DNA of 64,000 bases from Sphingobacteriales bacterium 50-39 (lineage in GTDB: Bacteria; Bacteroidota; Bacteroidia; Chitinophagales; Chitinophagaceae): assembly GCA_001898505.1 (NCBI GenBank), contig MKTZ01000004.1, positions 365,249 to 429,248 of the forward strand, given 5' to 3'. Positions 17,126 to 25,517 of the stretch are shown here, in pieces. The stretch's first letter is position 1. The number at the start of each line of letters is the position of its first letter. The position numbers were made by a program, and so were the translations under genes. The notes beneath the pieces are model-generated. The model had not been told where the DNA came from, searched no databases, and saw nothing but the letters and a program-made list of their open reading frames with translations.

Positions 17126-19513
17126 ACTATCGACGGGGTTTGCAAGAGAGGCTCGCCAGGTCTGAGAGAGAATGGTGATCAGCCCGATGAAAAGAAGGAA
17201 AAGGAAGCAGGCAATGGCGCCGACGAGCCCATTTCCCACCCGGTGGACAAAGTTTTGAAGAAAGAGGACGCTCATGGTATAGCCAATGGGCACGGCAATG
17301 ACGCCTGCGATAAGCAGCAGCTTTATAAACCGTCCCGACAACATGACGACGAGTTGGCGGCTGCTGGCGCCAATGACCTTGCGTATGCCTGTCTCTTTAC
17401 GGCGGGTCTCTACCGCATAGATCACCAGACCGAGGAGACCGAGGGTAGCTATCCCCAGTGCTATAAAAGCCAGATAACCCAGTAAGGAGATCGTAGCGCG
17501 CTGCGAGTCGTTCTGTGCAATCGTCTCATCCAGCCAGTCGATGGTGAGGCCTGTGGTGGGAGCCAGGGTCCTGCCGGCATCCGCCATACGTTGTGTCATC
17601 GTGCGCTTGTTCGTACCATCTGTGCCGACATAAAGGAATTTGCATACTTCGGGCTTATTCCGGAATGCCATGGGGTTTATCGGCTTGCCGGCATTCTCGT
17701 ATTTGAAATCGCCAACGACACCAATGATCTCGAGTGAGACGGAGTCGTTGACCGATAACTTTTTTCCCAGCGCATCGTCCGGACGGGCAAAACCCAATGC
17801 GCCGGTGGCGCGGACATTGAGGATGATCTCCCTTTCACCAAGCGTGTCCCGTCTGGGGCTGAAATTCCTTCCCGTCAGCAGGCGTATATCCATGGAAGGG
17901 ATAAATGCATCATCGGTGAAGAAGTTGTCGAGGGTGATAGGGTCTTTTGGACGGGGACCTATCCATGCCTGTGAGCGCATCCCGGAGAAGTGAGGAGTGA
18001 ATGGAACGGATAGGGCTGATACGGTCCGGACGCCGCTGATCATGGCGATCCGGGGTGCGACGAGATCCCGCTTCATTCCTTCCAGGGGTATCACCGCTAC
18101 ATTGTTTGGTGAAAAGCCGGGATCCTCCGACTGCAAAAAAGCGAACTGTCTGAAAAAGGTAGTCAGGAATATGATGGCCACCAGCGAGAGGCTGTATTGA
18201 AAGACGATGAGACTCTTCTGGAGGCTGACCTTGCCAAAGATGCGGGCGGTGACCAGGTTTTTCAGTACACGCACCGGCTTGAAGGCGGACAGGATCCATG
18301 CCGGGGCGACACCGGCCAGCACACCCGTGAACAAGGCAAATCCGATGGTATATAGTATGTAGGGCGCGTTGTATTTCCAGGCGGAGGGTATCATTTCGTA
18401 ACCATCGTTAAATGGTGCATAGCGAATGATGATAGCGAGCAACAGCCAGGCAAAGATCAGGGCCAGCAGGGCCTGCAGGACCGACTCCACTACATATTGT
18501 ATAAAGATCTGGTAACGTCGTGCGCCCACGATCTTTCTTACGCCCACCTCCTTTGCACGGGTGAGTGCGCGGGCGATGGTGAGATTGGTGTAGTTGAAAC
18601 AGGCGGCAATGAGGATGATCAATCCGATGTATACGCCTACCATCAGTTTGTTCCAGGTGGTGCCACCGCCGATGTCATTGTATAATGAGTCGTCGGCAGG
18701 CCTGATCTTTTTAATGGATTGTAAAGAGAAAGATGTCTGGCCTTGCTTGTTCTCCTTGTTCCAGGGCTGAACGATGGCCTGCAATTGTCCGGACAATCTT
18801 TTGCTGCCGTCCGCATTCTTCAATAAGACATAGGTGTAGCCCGAATAAAAACTGTTCCAGTCCGCGGAGTTTGCGGGTAACGCTCCTTTTCTCTCGAGTG
18901 TGGGTATGCTGGATGCGGATGCATATGCGTCGAAGTCGATATGTGATTTGCCGGGAGCGTCCTTTAGCACGCCAGTGACGACGAAAAGACCAAGACCGGG
19001 TACATCGATGGATTTGCCCATGGCAGGCTTAGCTCCGAAAAAGTTTTTGGCCGTGGTGGCGGACAGGACAAGGGAGTTGGGCTGCTGAAGGGCTGTTGCC
19101 GGATTGCCCTGAGCCAGTGTAAAGCCGAAGACCTGGAAGAAGGAGGGTTCTGTAAATGCGCCGTTGAGATATAGTTCCTTCCCATTTTCAGTTTTGGCAT
19201 TACCCTTACAGGCTGGATAGATGTTCACCACCTGTGCGATGTTGTCCGTGTCGGTGAGTAAACTATTGTACAAAGGCAGCGGGGTGCTGGCCAGCCGGAA
19301 GCGATTGCCATTGTTCTGACGATATTCGCTGGTGATACGGTAGGTCCTTTCCGGGTGCGGGTGAAAGGTATCGTAGGACAGATCGACCTGCATGATCACC
19401 ATTTGCATCATGCCTATCGACATGCTCAGGCCGAGGCCAAAGAGGTTGATAAACGTTAGCAGTTTATTCTTTTTCAGATTCCTGTACGCGATCTTCAAAT
19501 AGGTCGAGAGCAT
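17111..19513 (-). CDS. ABC transporter permease with two MacB/FtsX modules
   Basis: The 800-residue protein follows the Bacteroidota double-FtsX plan. Helix 1 is at about 20-42, a MacB-like periplasmic core at about 45-235, a first FtsX set lies at about 285-410 (ALTRAKEVGVRKIVGARRYQIF), and a helix at about 430-450. A second periplasmic core and a second FtsX set follow (about 670-790; VETRRKETGIRKVIGASSRQLV). These permeases pair with an ATPase of the LolD/MacB type to move peptides or lipids, or act as mechano-transmission modules. No ATPase gene is adjacent, so it must borrow one in trans. It is an orphan unit between the two TonB-receptor modules; a metal-related role is not implied. Confidence 0.9.
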   Translation of the reverse strand: MLSTYLKIAYRNLKKNKLLTFINLFGLGLSMSIGMMQMVIMQVDLSYDTFHPHPERTYRITSEYRQNNGNRFRLASTPLPLYNSLLTDTDNIAQVVNIYPACKGNAKTENGKELYLNGAFTEPSFFQVFGFTLAQGNPATALQQPNSLVLSATTAKNFFGAKPAMGKSIDVPGLGLFVVTGVLKDAPGKSHIDFDAYASASSIPTLERKGALPANSADWNSFYSGYTYVLLKNADGSKRLSGQLQAIVQPWNKENKQGQTSFSLQSIKKIRPADDSLYNDIGGGTTWNKLMVGVYIGLIILIAACFNYTNLTIARALTRAKEVGVRKIVGARRYQIFIQYVVESVLQALLALIFAWLLLAIIIRYAPFNDGYEMIPSAWKYNAPYILYTIGFALFTGVLAGVAPAWILSAFKPVRVLKNLVTARIFGKVSLQKSLIVFQYSLSLVAIIFLTTFFRQFAFLQSEDPGFSPNNVAVIPLEGMKRDLVAPRIAMISGVRTVSALSVPFTPHFSGMRSQAWIGPRPKDPITLDNFFTDDAFIPSMDIRLLTGRNFSPRRDTLGEREIILNVRATGALGFARPDDALGKKLSVNDSVSLEIIGVVGDFKYENAGKPINPMAFRNKPEVCKFLYVGTDGTNKRTMTQRMADAGRTLAPTTGLTIDWLDETIAQNDSQRATISLLGYLAFIALGIATLGLLGLVIYAVETRRKETGIRKVIGASSRQLVVMLSGRFIKLLLIAGVIAVPIGYTMSVLFLQNFVHRVGNGLVGAIACFLFLLFIGLITILSQTWRASLANPVDSLRTE

Positions 19514-19742
19514 GTGAGCGATTTATGGGCATAAAGATGCCATTTTTATTCCATAAACATATTGTGATGTATATCAGTCGTTTATGTACGAGATGGTTTA
19601 GGCATTGACCATTAGCGGACATGGGATTGTTCGCATTCGATACAAAACAAACGAGTTGCCTGCCGGATGAGGGCTGACCGTTCATCCTGATTTTTTAAGA
19701 ATTGAATTAGAACCTGTCTGATATTGATGATAATGTCCTAAT

Positions 19743-20102
19743 TTGCAACTTAGTTTCAAAAACTACTTGACTCGACAGCCTATCATACGATCTTTATTAG
19801 CAGGAATAATGCTCGCGTTATTTGCGCTGGGCGTCACTCCTAAGATCGCTATACATGATCTTGTCGCACATCACCAGGACACTCACTTGTCGTTGGATCA
19901 TGGGAAAGCCGCCCAGTTGAATGTGGCTGGTTTTCATTGTGCGACCGACAACCTGGTCGTAGAGTCTCCCTTCGTCCATCATTCACTGTCCCTTCAACTG
20001 GGCGTCAGGCCTTCTTTCCCGGTGCATGGACCGGTGTCCCTGGAAGAGCCTGTTTCCTTTACTCATCCTCTTTTCGGACTGCGCGGACCACCTGCAGCAT
20101 GA
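19743..20102 (+). CDS. Small exported His/Cys-containing protein upstream of a TonB receptor
   Basis: The frame encodes up to 119 residues with a hydrophobic N-terminal helix (about 15-32), then TPKIAIHDLVAHHQDTH, GFHCATDNLVVESPF and a closing LRGPP. I recognise this pattern (K-x-x-HDLxAxHxD, GF(H/N)C, LVVESPF) from short Bacteroidota proteins encoded just before metal-type TonB receptors; their function is undescribed. The start is uncertain: TTG at 19743 or 19767 keeps positive residues ahead of the helix, while the ATG at 19809 would remove them. His and Cys residues are well placed for binding zinc or copper. The ZnuD-like receptor begins 128 bp downstream. Confidence 0.65.
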   Translation: MQLSFKNYLTRQPIIRSLLAGIMLALFALGVTPKIAIHDLVAHHQDTHLSLDHGKAAQLNVAGFHCATDNLVVESPFVHHSLSLQLGVRPSFPVHGPVSLEEPVSFTHPLFGLRGPPAA

Positions 20103-20230
20103 TGGCCTGACCGTCATCCGATTGGCGTCATTTCTTTCCTGCTTGGGGTAAACTCATTTCCGCTGTTTCATCGATGATCTGGGCAGGAATGTTAGCCTGC
20201 GTAAATTTTTTTTGATGAATTTTAATAATA

Positions 20231-22741
20231 ATGGAATCTCTTATGACTCAGATTAAATTTTATTCTTATTCGGTGGTATTACTTTTGATACTAATGCTTG
20301 GAGATTTGAAGCATGCCGATGCGTCGGGTTTTCCCGCCGGTGGCTCCCTCTCCGGGCGGATTACAGAGAAAGATAAGGGCGCCGGTGTCCCGAGCGCTTC
20401 GGTGTATATACCGGACCTGAAACTCGGGGCTTTCACGGACAGCAATGGCTATTACAAGTTCAACAATCTGCCTTCCGGCAGCTACCTCGTGGAAGTTCAC
20501 TCTGTTGGGTATAGCACTATCACTAAGACCATATCTATCAGCGGACCGGTGACGCAAGACTTCGTCCTGGCAGATCAGTATGTAGAGGAGAGCCCCGTGG
20601 TCGTAACGGGACTTTCCAAAGCCACCCAGATCAAGCGGAGTCCTGTGCCCATTGTCGCCATCAACCATGAATATATTGCTACCAACCTCAGCACCAATAT
20701 CATCGATGCCATTGCGAAGGTTCCCGGCGTAAGCGCACTCACCACCGGTCCCAATGTATCGAAGCCCTTTATACGCGGGTTGGGATACAATAGGATACTC
20801 TCTTTGTACGATGGTGTCCGGCAGGAAGGCCAGCAATGGGGCGATGAGCATGGCATCGAGGTGGATCAGTATGGAGTGGACAGGATAGAATTGATCAAGG
20901 GACCGGCCAGCCTGACATACGGCTCGGATGCCCTGGCAGGAGTGGTCAATCTGATCCCAACACCGGCTGCACCGGAAGGCAAGATGATAGGGAATATCCT
21001 TGCCGAATACCAGACGAATAACCGTCTGTTCGGCGGCTCGGCCATGCTCGGCGCTACAAAGAATGGTTTCGAGTGGATGGGTAGATTCTCCCACAAGCAG
21101 GCTACCAACTACACGAACAAGGCCGATGGGAGGGTATACAATACCGCTTTTAACGAGACAGATGCCAACGTGGCCCTGGGGCTTCATCGTAAATGGGGAT
21201 ATTCCCACCTCAGTCTTAGCCTGTTCGACGATCTACAGGAAATTCCTGATGGCAGCCGCAATATGGCCACCGGGAAATTCACCAGGCAGGTGGCGGAAAA
21301 TGAGGATTCTACGGCTAATGTCAACAGGCCCATCGTTCCGGATAATGAGCTGACCTCGTATTCCATGACCGTTCTTCACCAGCATGTACAGCATTACAGG
21401 GTATACAGCACCAATATTTTTACCCTGGGGAACAGCCGCCTGGCCGTCAACCTCGGCTACCAGCGCAGTGTCAGAAGGGAGTTCAGCCATACATCAGCCC
21501 CTGATGTAGCAGGATTGTTCCTCCAACTGAATACCTTGTCTTATGATATTAAATACTATTTTCCTGAATGGAATGGCTGGAACCTTACGGCCGGTGTGAA
21601 CGGCATGTACCAGGACAATACGGTGACCAGGGGCACGGAATTTGTTATCCCTTCTTATCATCAGTTCGACGTCGGTCCTTTTGCGCTGATCAAAAAAACC
21701 ATTGGTCAGTGGGATATTGCAGGCGGCATCCGGTGGGATAGCCGTTCCTTCACCAACAAGCAACTATATACGAAGCCCGATGCCACGACAGGATTCGACA
21801 AGCCTGTATATGGCGCGGACACCGCAGGGGCAGACTTCCATTTTCCGAATTTCACCCAGACCTTCACCGGTGTCTCAGGAAGTCTCGGCGTCACCTATAA
21901 TGTGACGGAGCAGTTCTCCCTCAAAGCTAATATTTCCAGGGGCTACCGGGCTCCGAATATTGCCGAGATCTCCGCCAACGGCGTACATCCCGGCACCAAT
22001 ATCTACCAGATCGGGAACAGCAGCTTCAAATCCGAGCTCAGCCTCCAAGAAGACCTGGGTGTCGAATACACCTCGAAGTATTTGGGATTTGGACTGAGCG
22101 TTTTTTCCAATAATATCTCCAACTATATTTTTAATCAGCGATTGCTGAGCGCAAATGGCGGGGATTCCATCATCGTTATCGGCAACCAGACCTATAAATT
22201 CCAACAGGGCAAGGCGCAGCTTTATGGCGGGGAGTTCAGCCTGGACATTCATCCTATCAAAAGCCTGCATTTCGAAAATACCGTTTCAGCTGTATATGGG
22301 CAAAACAAGTCGACGCCTCTATCCAAGTTGAGTCCGGACAGCACCAAATACCTGCCTTTCATCCCTCCGGTGCATGGGCTGTCGGAATTGCGGTATGATT
22401 TTGAGGCTCCGCACAGCCATATCGTCAACGCCTTTGTGAAAGTCCAGCTGGCCTGGTATGCCAAACAGAGCAGGGCTTACCTGGATAATGGTACCGAAAC
22501 ACCTACCGATGGATATGCCCTCGTCAATGCAGGAGTAGGCGCAGGGTTTACCAATGGCAAGGGTAAGACGATCTTCAAACTCTATATCATGGGGAACAAT
22601 ATTTTCGATGTGGCTTATTTCGATCATATGAGCCGGTTGAAATATTTCTATTACAACAACTACGATACGAATCCGGCTCATGGCATTCATAATATGGGCA
22701 GGAATATTGCTTTTAAGCTTGAATTCCCATTGAGCTTTTAA
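20231..22741 (+). CDS. TonB-dependent receptor, ZnuD-like heavy-metal type
   Basis: This 836-residue protein has a signal peptide (hydrophobic residues 12-24) and a carboxypeptidase-regulatory-like domain (about 38-115; GVPSASVYIPDLKLGAFTDS). A TonB-box-like ESPVVVTGL comes next, then a plug with FIRGLGYNRILSLYDGVRQ and GDEHGIEVDQYGVDRIELIKGPASL, and a barrel ending IAFKLEFPLSF. The GQQWGDEHGIE plug motif and the His-rich loop LHQHVQHY (about 385-392) are shared with receptors usually annotated as zinc or heavy-metal uptake receptors. It is preceded by a His/Cys exported protein and faces a secreted HMA-domain protein across a strong bidirectional terminator, which supports metal handling. 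Confidence 0.9.
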   Translation: MESLMTQIKFYSYSVVLLLILMLGDLKHADASGFPAGGSLSGRITEKDKGAGVPSASVYIPDLKLGAFTDSNGYYKFNNLPSGSYLVEVHSVGYSTITKTISISGPVTQDFVLADQYVEESPVVVTGLSKATQIKRSPVPIVAINHEYIATNLSTNIIDAIAKVPGVSALTTGPNVSKPFIRGLGYNRILSLYDGVRQEGQQWGDEHGIEVDQYGVDRIELIKGPASLTYGSDALAGVVNLIPTPAAPEGKMIGNILAEYQTNNRLFGGSAMLGATKNGFEWMGRFSHKQATNYTNKADGRVYNTAFNETDANVALGLHRKWGYSHLSLSLFDDLQEIPDGSRNMATGKFTRQVAENEDSTANVNRPIVPDNELTSYSMTVLHQHVQHYRVYSTNIFTLGNSRLAVNLGYQRSVRREFSHTSAPDVAGLFLQLNTLSYDIKYYFPEWNGWNLTAGVNGMYQDNTVTRGTEFVIPSYHQFDVGPFALIKKTIGQWDIAGGIRWDSRSFTNKQLYTKPDATTGFDKPVYGADTAGADFHFPNFTQTFTGVSGSLGVTYNVTEQFSLKANISRGYRAPNIAEISANGVHPGTNIYQIGNSSFKSELSLQEDLGVEYTSKYLGFGLSVFSNNISNYIFNQRLLSANGGDSIIVIGNQTYKFQQGKAQLYGGEFSLDIHPIKSLHFENTVSAVYGQNKSTPLSKLSPDSTKYLPFIPPVHGLSELRYDFEAPHSHIVNAFVKVQLAWYAKQSRAYLDNGTETPTDGYALVNAGVGAGFTNGKGKTIFKLYIMGNNIFDVAYFDHMSRLKYFYYNNYDTNPAHGIHNMGRNIAFKLEFPLSF

Positions 22742-22762
22742 TCCTTCCCTTTACGATCCTCT

Positions 22763-22796
22763 AACAAAAAAACCGGCATCAGCCGGTTTTTTTGTT
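22763..22796. terminator. Bidirectional rho-independent terminator
   Basis: A perfect 15-bp stem whose inner arms are CCGGC/GCCGG with loop ATCA, flanked by seven A on the left and seven T on the right. It works for both the TonB receptor (plus strand) and the HMA protein (minus strand), which converge here. Confidence 0.9.
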
Positions 22797-22798
22797 AA

Positions 22799-23161
22799 TT
22801 AATTTTTTGCGGGTCCACCGCCGTCCTCTGGTTTTTTACAACAAGAAGGCAGCCTTTTGTAGGCATCCGGCTCGGCTGTAATGTCATCGGCATCATATCC
22901 CACATTGGCGATCAGGGCCTTGATATTCTCAGGATTGGTGCGATCTGTAAGGTAGGTGACGGTAGTCGTCTTCTTTTTAAAATCCACGACTACTTTTTGA
23001 ATGCCTTCTTCATGGCTCATGTAATTCTCGATCCTTTTTTTACAATTTTCGCATTGTACTGTAGGGGTCTTGATTACAACGGTCTTGACGACTTTTTGCT
23101 GGGCAAAGCTGACAGTGACGATGCCTACGAGGAGAAAGGCAAGTAATTGGAATTTTTTCAT
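22799..23161 (-). CDS. Exported heavy-metal-associated (HMA) domain protein
   Basis: Starting at the ATG at 23161 gives 120 residues: a signal peptide (MKKFQLLAFLLVGIVTVSFAQ), one HMA ferredoxin-like domain with TVQCENCKKRIENYM (metal-binding CxxC at about 36 and 39), and a C-terminal LPSCCKKP tail with two adjacent Cys. HMA domains carry Cu(I), Zn or Cd; the signal peptide puts this copy in the periplasm as a metal chaperone or sponge rather than a cytoplasmic CopZ. It ends at the shared terminator with the ZnuD-like receptor. A 14-bp palindrome lies 26 bp upstream of its start and may be its operator. Confidence 0.88.
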   Translation of the reverse strand: MKKFQLLAFLLVGIVTVSFAQQKVVKTVVIKTPTVQCENCKKRIENYMSHEEGIQKVVVDFKKKTTTVTYLTDRTNPENIKALIANVGYDADDITAEPDAYKRLPSCCKKPEDGGGPAKN

Positions 23162-23186
23162 AATGATATACTTTTTTGGGTGACTT

Positions 23187-23200
23187 AATTGCACGCAATT
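23187..23200. promoter_or_regulatory. 14-bp palindrome upstream of the HMA gene
   Basis: AATTGC-AC-GCAATT is a perfect dyad in the 76-bp gap before the HMA-protein start. It is a plausible operator for a metal-sensing repressor, but no regulator gene is nearby to match it. Confidence 0.35.
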
Positions 23201-23237
23201 GGTCTTTTGATAAGGGTCCCCTTCTAAAGATACTAAA

Positions 23238-23891
23238 TTATTTTACACCTTTCCAATTTGCCGGATCTTCACGCCAATTTAACAAAACCGCTTCTTCTTC
23301 CGGGCTGACCAGCTTTTTTTCCAGGGCCAGCTTGATCAGGACGGGGTAGTTGGAAAGGGATATATAGGGTACGCCCGCCTGTTCGAAGGCCTGGCGACCT
23401 GCTTCGAAACCATAATTGAATATGGAAACGAGCCCGATGACTTCCAGTCCCGCCTGGCGGAGAATGTCTACTACCTGCAGGCTGCTTTTGCCCGTGGAAA
23501 TAAGATCTTCGATGACTACTACCGGTCGGCCCGTTTCATAGTATCCCTCGATCTGCTGACCCAGACCATGTTCCTTTGGTTTGCTGCGCACATAGATATA
23601 GGGTAGCTTCAGCTGATCGGCGGCCATGGCGCCCCAGGCGATGCCGGCTGTGGCGACCCCTGCCAGCATGGCTGCTTCGGGGAACTGGGCGAAGATCACA
23701 TTACACATTTCCGACTTGATAAAATCCCTGACGTAGGGGAAGGAGAGCACTTTCCGATTGTCACAATAGATGGGGCTTTTCCAGCCGGAGGACCAGGTAA
23801 AGGGTTCTTTTACGTTGAGCCGGATGGCCTGTACCTGCAATAGCTTCTCGGCGACGGCCCGTTCATTGGTGGTGATGATTTGTTCAGCCAT
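23238..23891 (-). CDS. pyrE: Orotate phosphoribosyltransferase
   Basis: The enzyme (217 residues from the ATG at 23891) adds the ribose-5-phosphate of PRPP to orotate, giving OMP in pyrimidine synthesis. Visible landmarks are FTWSSGWKSPIYCDNRKVLSFP at the N-terminus (PyrE substrate loop), the flexible loop YVRSKPKEHG, and the PRPP-binding VVVIEDLISTGKSS. Upstream in-frame codons to 23942 precede the conserved start and overlap the divergent Nudix promoter space, so I exclude them. It is transcribed away from the Nudix gene, with only 40 bp between the starts. The other pyr genes (pyrB, pyrR) lie 2 kb downstream of here in a separate operon. Confidence 0.95.
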   Translation of the reverse strand: MAEQIITTNERAVAEKLLQVQAIRLNVKEPFTWSSGWKSPIYCDNRKVLSFPYVRDFIKSEMCNVIFAQFPEAAMLAGVATAGIAWGAMAADQLKLPYIYVRSKPKEHGLGQQIEGYYETGRPVVVIEDLISTGKSSLQVVDILRQAGLEVIGLVSIFNYGFEAGRQAFEQAGVPYISLSNYPVLIKLALEKKLVSPEEEAVLLNWREDPANWKGVK

Positions 23892-23931
23892 AATGTAAAA
23901 ATAGATAAAATTTAGCTCTATCTTAGCCTTC

Positions 23932-24555
23932 ATGTACCTCAAGATCTATTTTAATGATAAGCCTTTGTTCCTCTGTGACGAAATGAATACAGAGATCAAA
24001 AAGTATGCACATCATGATGATGCGGTGTTCATCGATGAGTTCTCTCATCCCGCCGTCAATTCCATGATCCATGAGATGAGGCAGGAGAAAGTGCATGCGG
24101 GGATCTTTCTGCACAGTCCGCTGGAGGAGCTGCGAAAGGCATTCTGGAAGAAATTCATACTGATAAAGGCTGGTGGCGGGCTGGTGAAGAATGAAAAAGG
24201 CGAGGTGCTGTTTATGTTCCGCCGGGGAAAATGGGATCTGCCAAAAGGCAAGCTGGATGATGGCGAGACGCTGGAAGCCTGTGCACTTCGCGAAGTGCGG
24301 GAGGAGACGGGGCTAAAGGAGATAAGCATGGAGAAGCCTTTACTGGTGACCTGGCATACATACGATGACAGCGGCAAACATATATTAAAGGAAACGCACT
24401 GGTTTACGATGCGGGCCGGTGGGGAGCAGGCGTTGCTGCCACAACAGGAGGAACAAATTACAGAGCTGAAGTGGGTAGGGAAGAAGGAGGTACCCACCAT
24501 GCTGTTGAATACATTTCCGTCGATTGTCGATGTGATCAAGCTGGGGGGAGCTTAA
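23932..24555 (+). CDS. Nudix hydrolase
   Basis: This 207-residue cytoplasmic protein has an N-terminal 75-residue lead and a Nudix domain. The Nudix box spans residues 106-128 as G-x5-E-x7-REVREETGL, with the metal-binding REVREE helix intact; RRGKWDLPKGK just before it is the usual substrate-side strand. Family members split nucleoside diphosphates linked to another group. The N-terminal lead (HDDAVFIDEFSH) is typical of a Bacteroidota subgroup with no known substrate. It diverges from pyrE and converges on the thioesterase gene with only 8 bp between stops. Confidence 0.9.
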   Translation: MYLKIYFNDKPLFLCDEMNTEIKKYAHHDDAVFIDEFSHPAVNSMIHEMRQEKVHAGIFLHSPLEELRKAFWKKFILIKAGGGLVKNEKGEVLFMFRRGKWDLPKGKLDDGETLEACALREVREETGLKEISMEKPLLVTWHTYDDSGKHILKETHWFTMRAGGEQALLPQQEEQITELKWVGKKEVPTMLLNTFPSIVDVIKLGGA

Positions 24556-24563
24556 CCCATCGA

Positions 24564-24992
24564 TCAGGGCTTGCGGAGTATAGCTACCGTCAGCCGGCTC
24601 ACACATACAAGCTTTTCTCTTTCATCATAGATGCGTATATCCCATACATGGGTAGTCTTCCCCAGGTGCAGAGGTGTGGCTGTACCATATACATATCCAT
24701 CGCGTACACCCCGTATATGATTGGCATTGATCTCGAGACCTACACAGTAATATTGTGTCTGATCGATGACAAAGGCGGAGGCGACGCTGCCCAGGGTCTC
24801 AGCCAGCGCTGCTGAAGCGCCGCCGTGCAGCAGTCCGTAAGGTTGACGGGTGCGTTCATCTACAGGCATACGTGCTCTCAGGAAATTTTCTCCTATCTCC
24901 GTGAGTTCGATGCCGAGGACGCCGCCCATGGTGCCGGGGACGAGGGCTTGCAGCTGGGGCACAGTGATGGAAGGGTCGAACCAGATGGGCAT
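24564..24992 (-). CDS. Hotdog-fold thioesterase (PaaI/MenI-like)
   Basis: The 142-residue protein is a single hotdog domain with the family signature GLLHGGASAALAET (His56, catalytic Glu65) and AFVIDQTQYYCVGLEINANHIRGV, features shared with PaaI and with the 1,4-dihydroxy-2-naphthoyl-CoA thioesterase group. It likely hydrolyses an aryl- or acyl-CoA thioester in the cytoplasm; menaquinone synthesis is one option because Bacteroidota use menaquinone, but no men gene is near. It is the last gene of the pyrR-pyrB-coaD transcription unit (21 bp after coaD). Confidence 0.88.
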   Translation of the reverse strand: MPIWFDPSITVPQLQALVPGTMGGVLGIELTEIGENFLRARMPVDERTRQPYGLLHGGASAALAETLGSVASAFVIDQTQYYCVGLEINANHIRGVRDGYVYGTATPLHLGKTTHVWDIRIYDEREKLVCVSRLTVAILRKP

Positions 24993-25013
24993 AACAGTTG
25001 ATTATATAGCGGA

Positions 25014-25502
25014 TTATGGGTTGACAGATTGTTGACTGCGGAGGGTCAGCGCTACTACTTCCGGGAGGAATTGGAGGGCGTCGCCGCCATTTTTTATGAC
25101 ATCTCTTACCAGTGTGGAGGCTACGGAGGTATATTGCGGCAGGCAGGTGAGGAAGACCGTCTCTATATTTCCATCCAGGCTGCGGTTCATATCGGCGATG
25201 GCCTTTTCGTATTCGAAGTCATTGACATAACGGATACCTCTCAGGATGAAGCGGGCGCCCACTTCCTTGCAGGCCTGGACGGTGAGCCCCTCGTAGATGA
25301 CGGCGTCGACTTTGGGATTGTTTGAAAAGATCTGTTTGATCCAGGAGAGCCTTTGCTCTTCGGAGAACATCGGTACCTTATTCACGTTGCGCCCGATGCC
25401 GATGTATAATTTATCGAAAAGGGGCAGGCTCCGGTTGATAATATCCAAGTGTCCGATCGTGATCGGGTCAAAGGTGCCTGGAAAAAGGCCGATACGTTGC
25501 AT
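25014..25502 (-). CDS. coaD: Phosphopantetheine adenylyltransferase
   Basis: The 162-residue enzyme joins 4'-phosphopantetheine and ATP to make dephospho-CoA, the penultimate step of coenzyme A synthesis. Signature residues are GLFPGTFDPITIGH (nucleotidyl-transferase T15-x-G-H18), the substrate-binding ILRGIRYVNDFEYE and the C-terminal YTSVASTLVRDVIKNGGD. Normal family length. It sits 15 bp after pyrB in the same direction, so it is co-transcribed with pyrimidine genes; no functional link is needed for that. Confidence 0.96.
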   Translation of the reverse strand: MQRIGLFPGTFDPITIGHLDIINRSLPLFDKLYIGIGRNVNKVPMFSEEQRLSWIKQIFSNNPKVDAVIYEGLTVQACKEVGARFILRGIRYVNDFEYEKAIADMNRSLDGNIETVFLTCLPQYTSVASTLVRDVIKNGGDALQFLPEVVALTLRSQQSVNP

Positions 25503-25517
25503 ATTATGGCATTGAAG

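Noticed and set aside
19514..19742. Possible small gene or motif TGTTCG...CGATACA between the permease and the His/Cys protein
   Set aside because: No convincing frame; the motif occurs once here and I cannot tell it from background.
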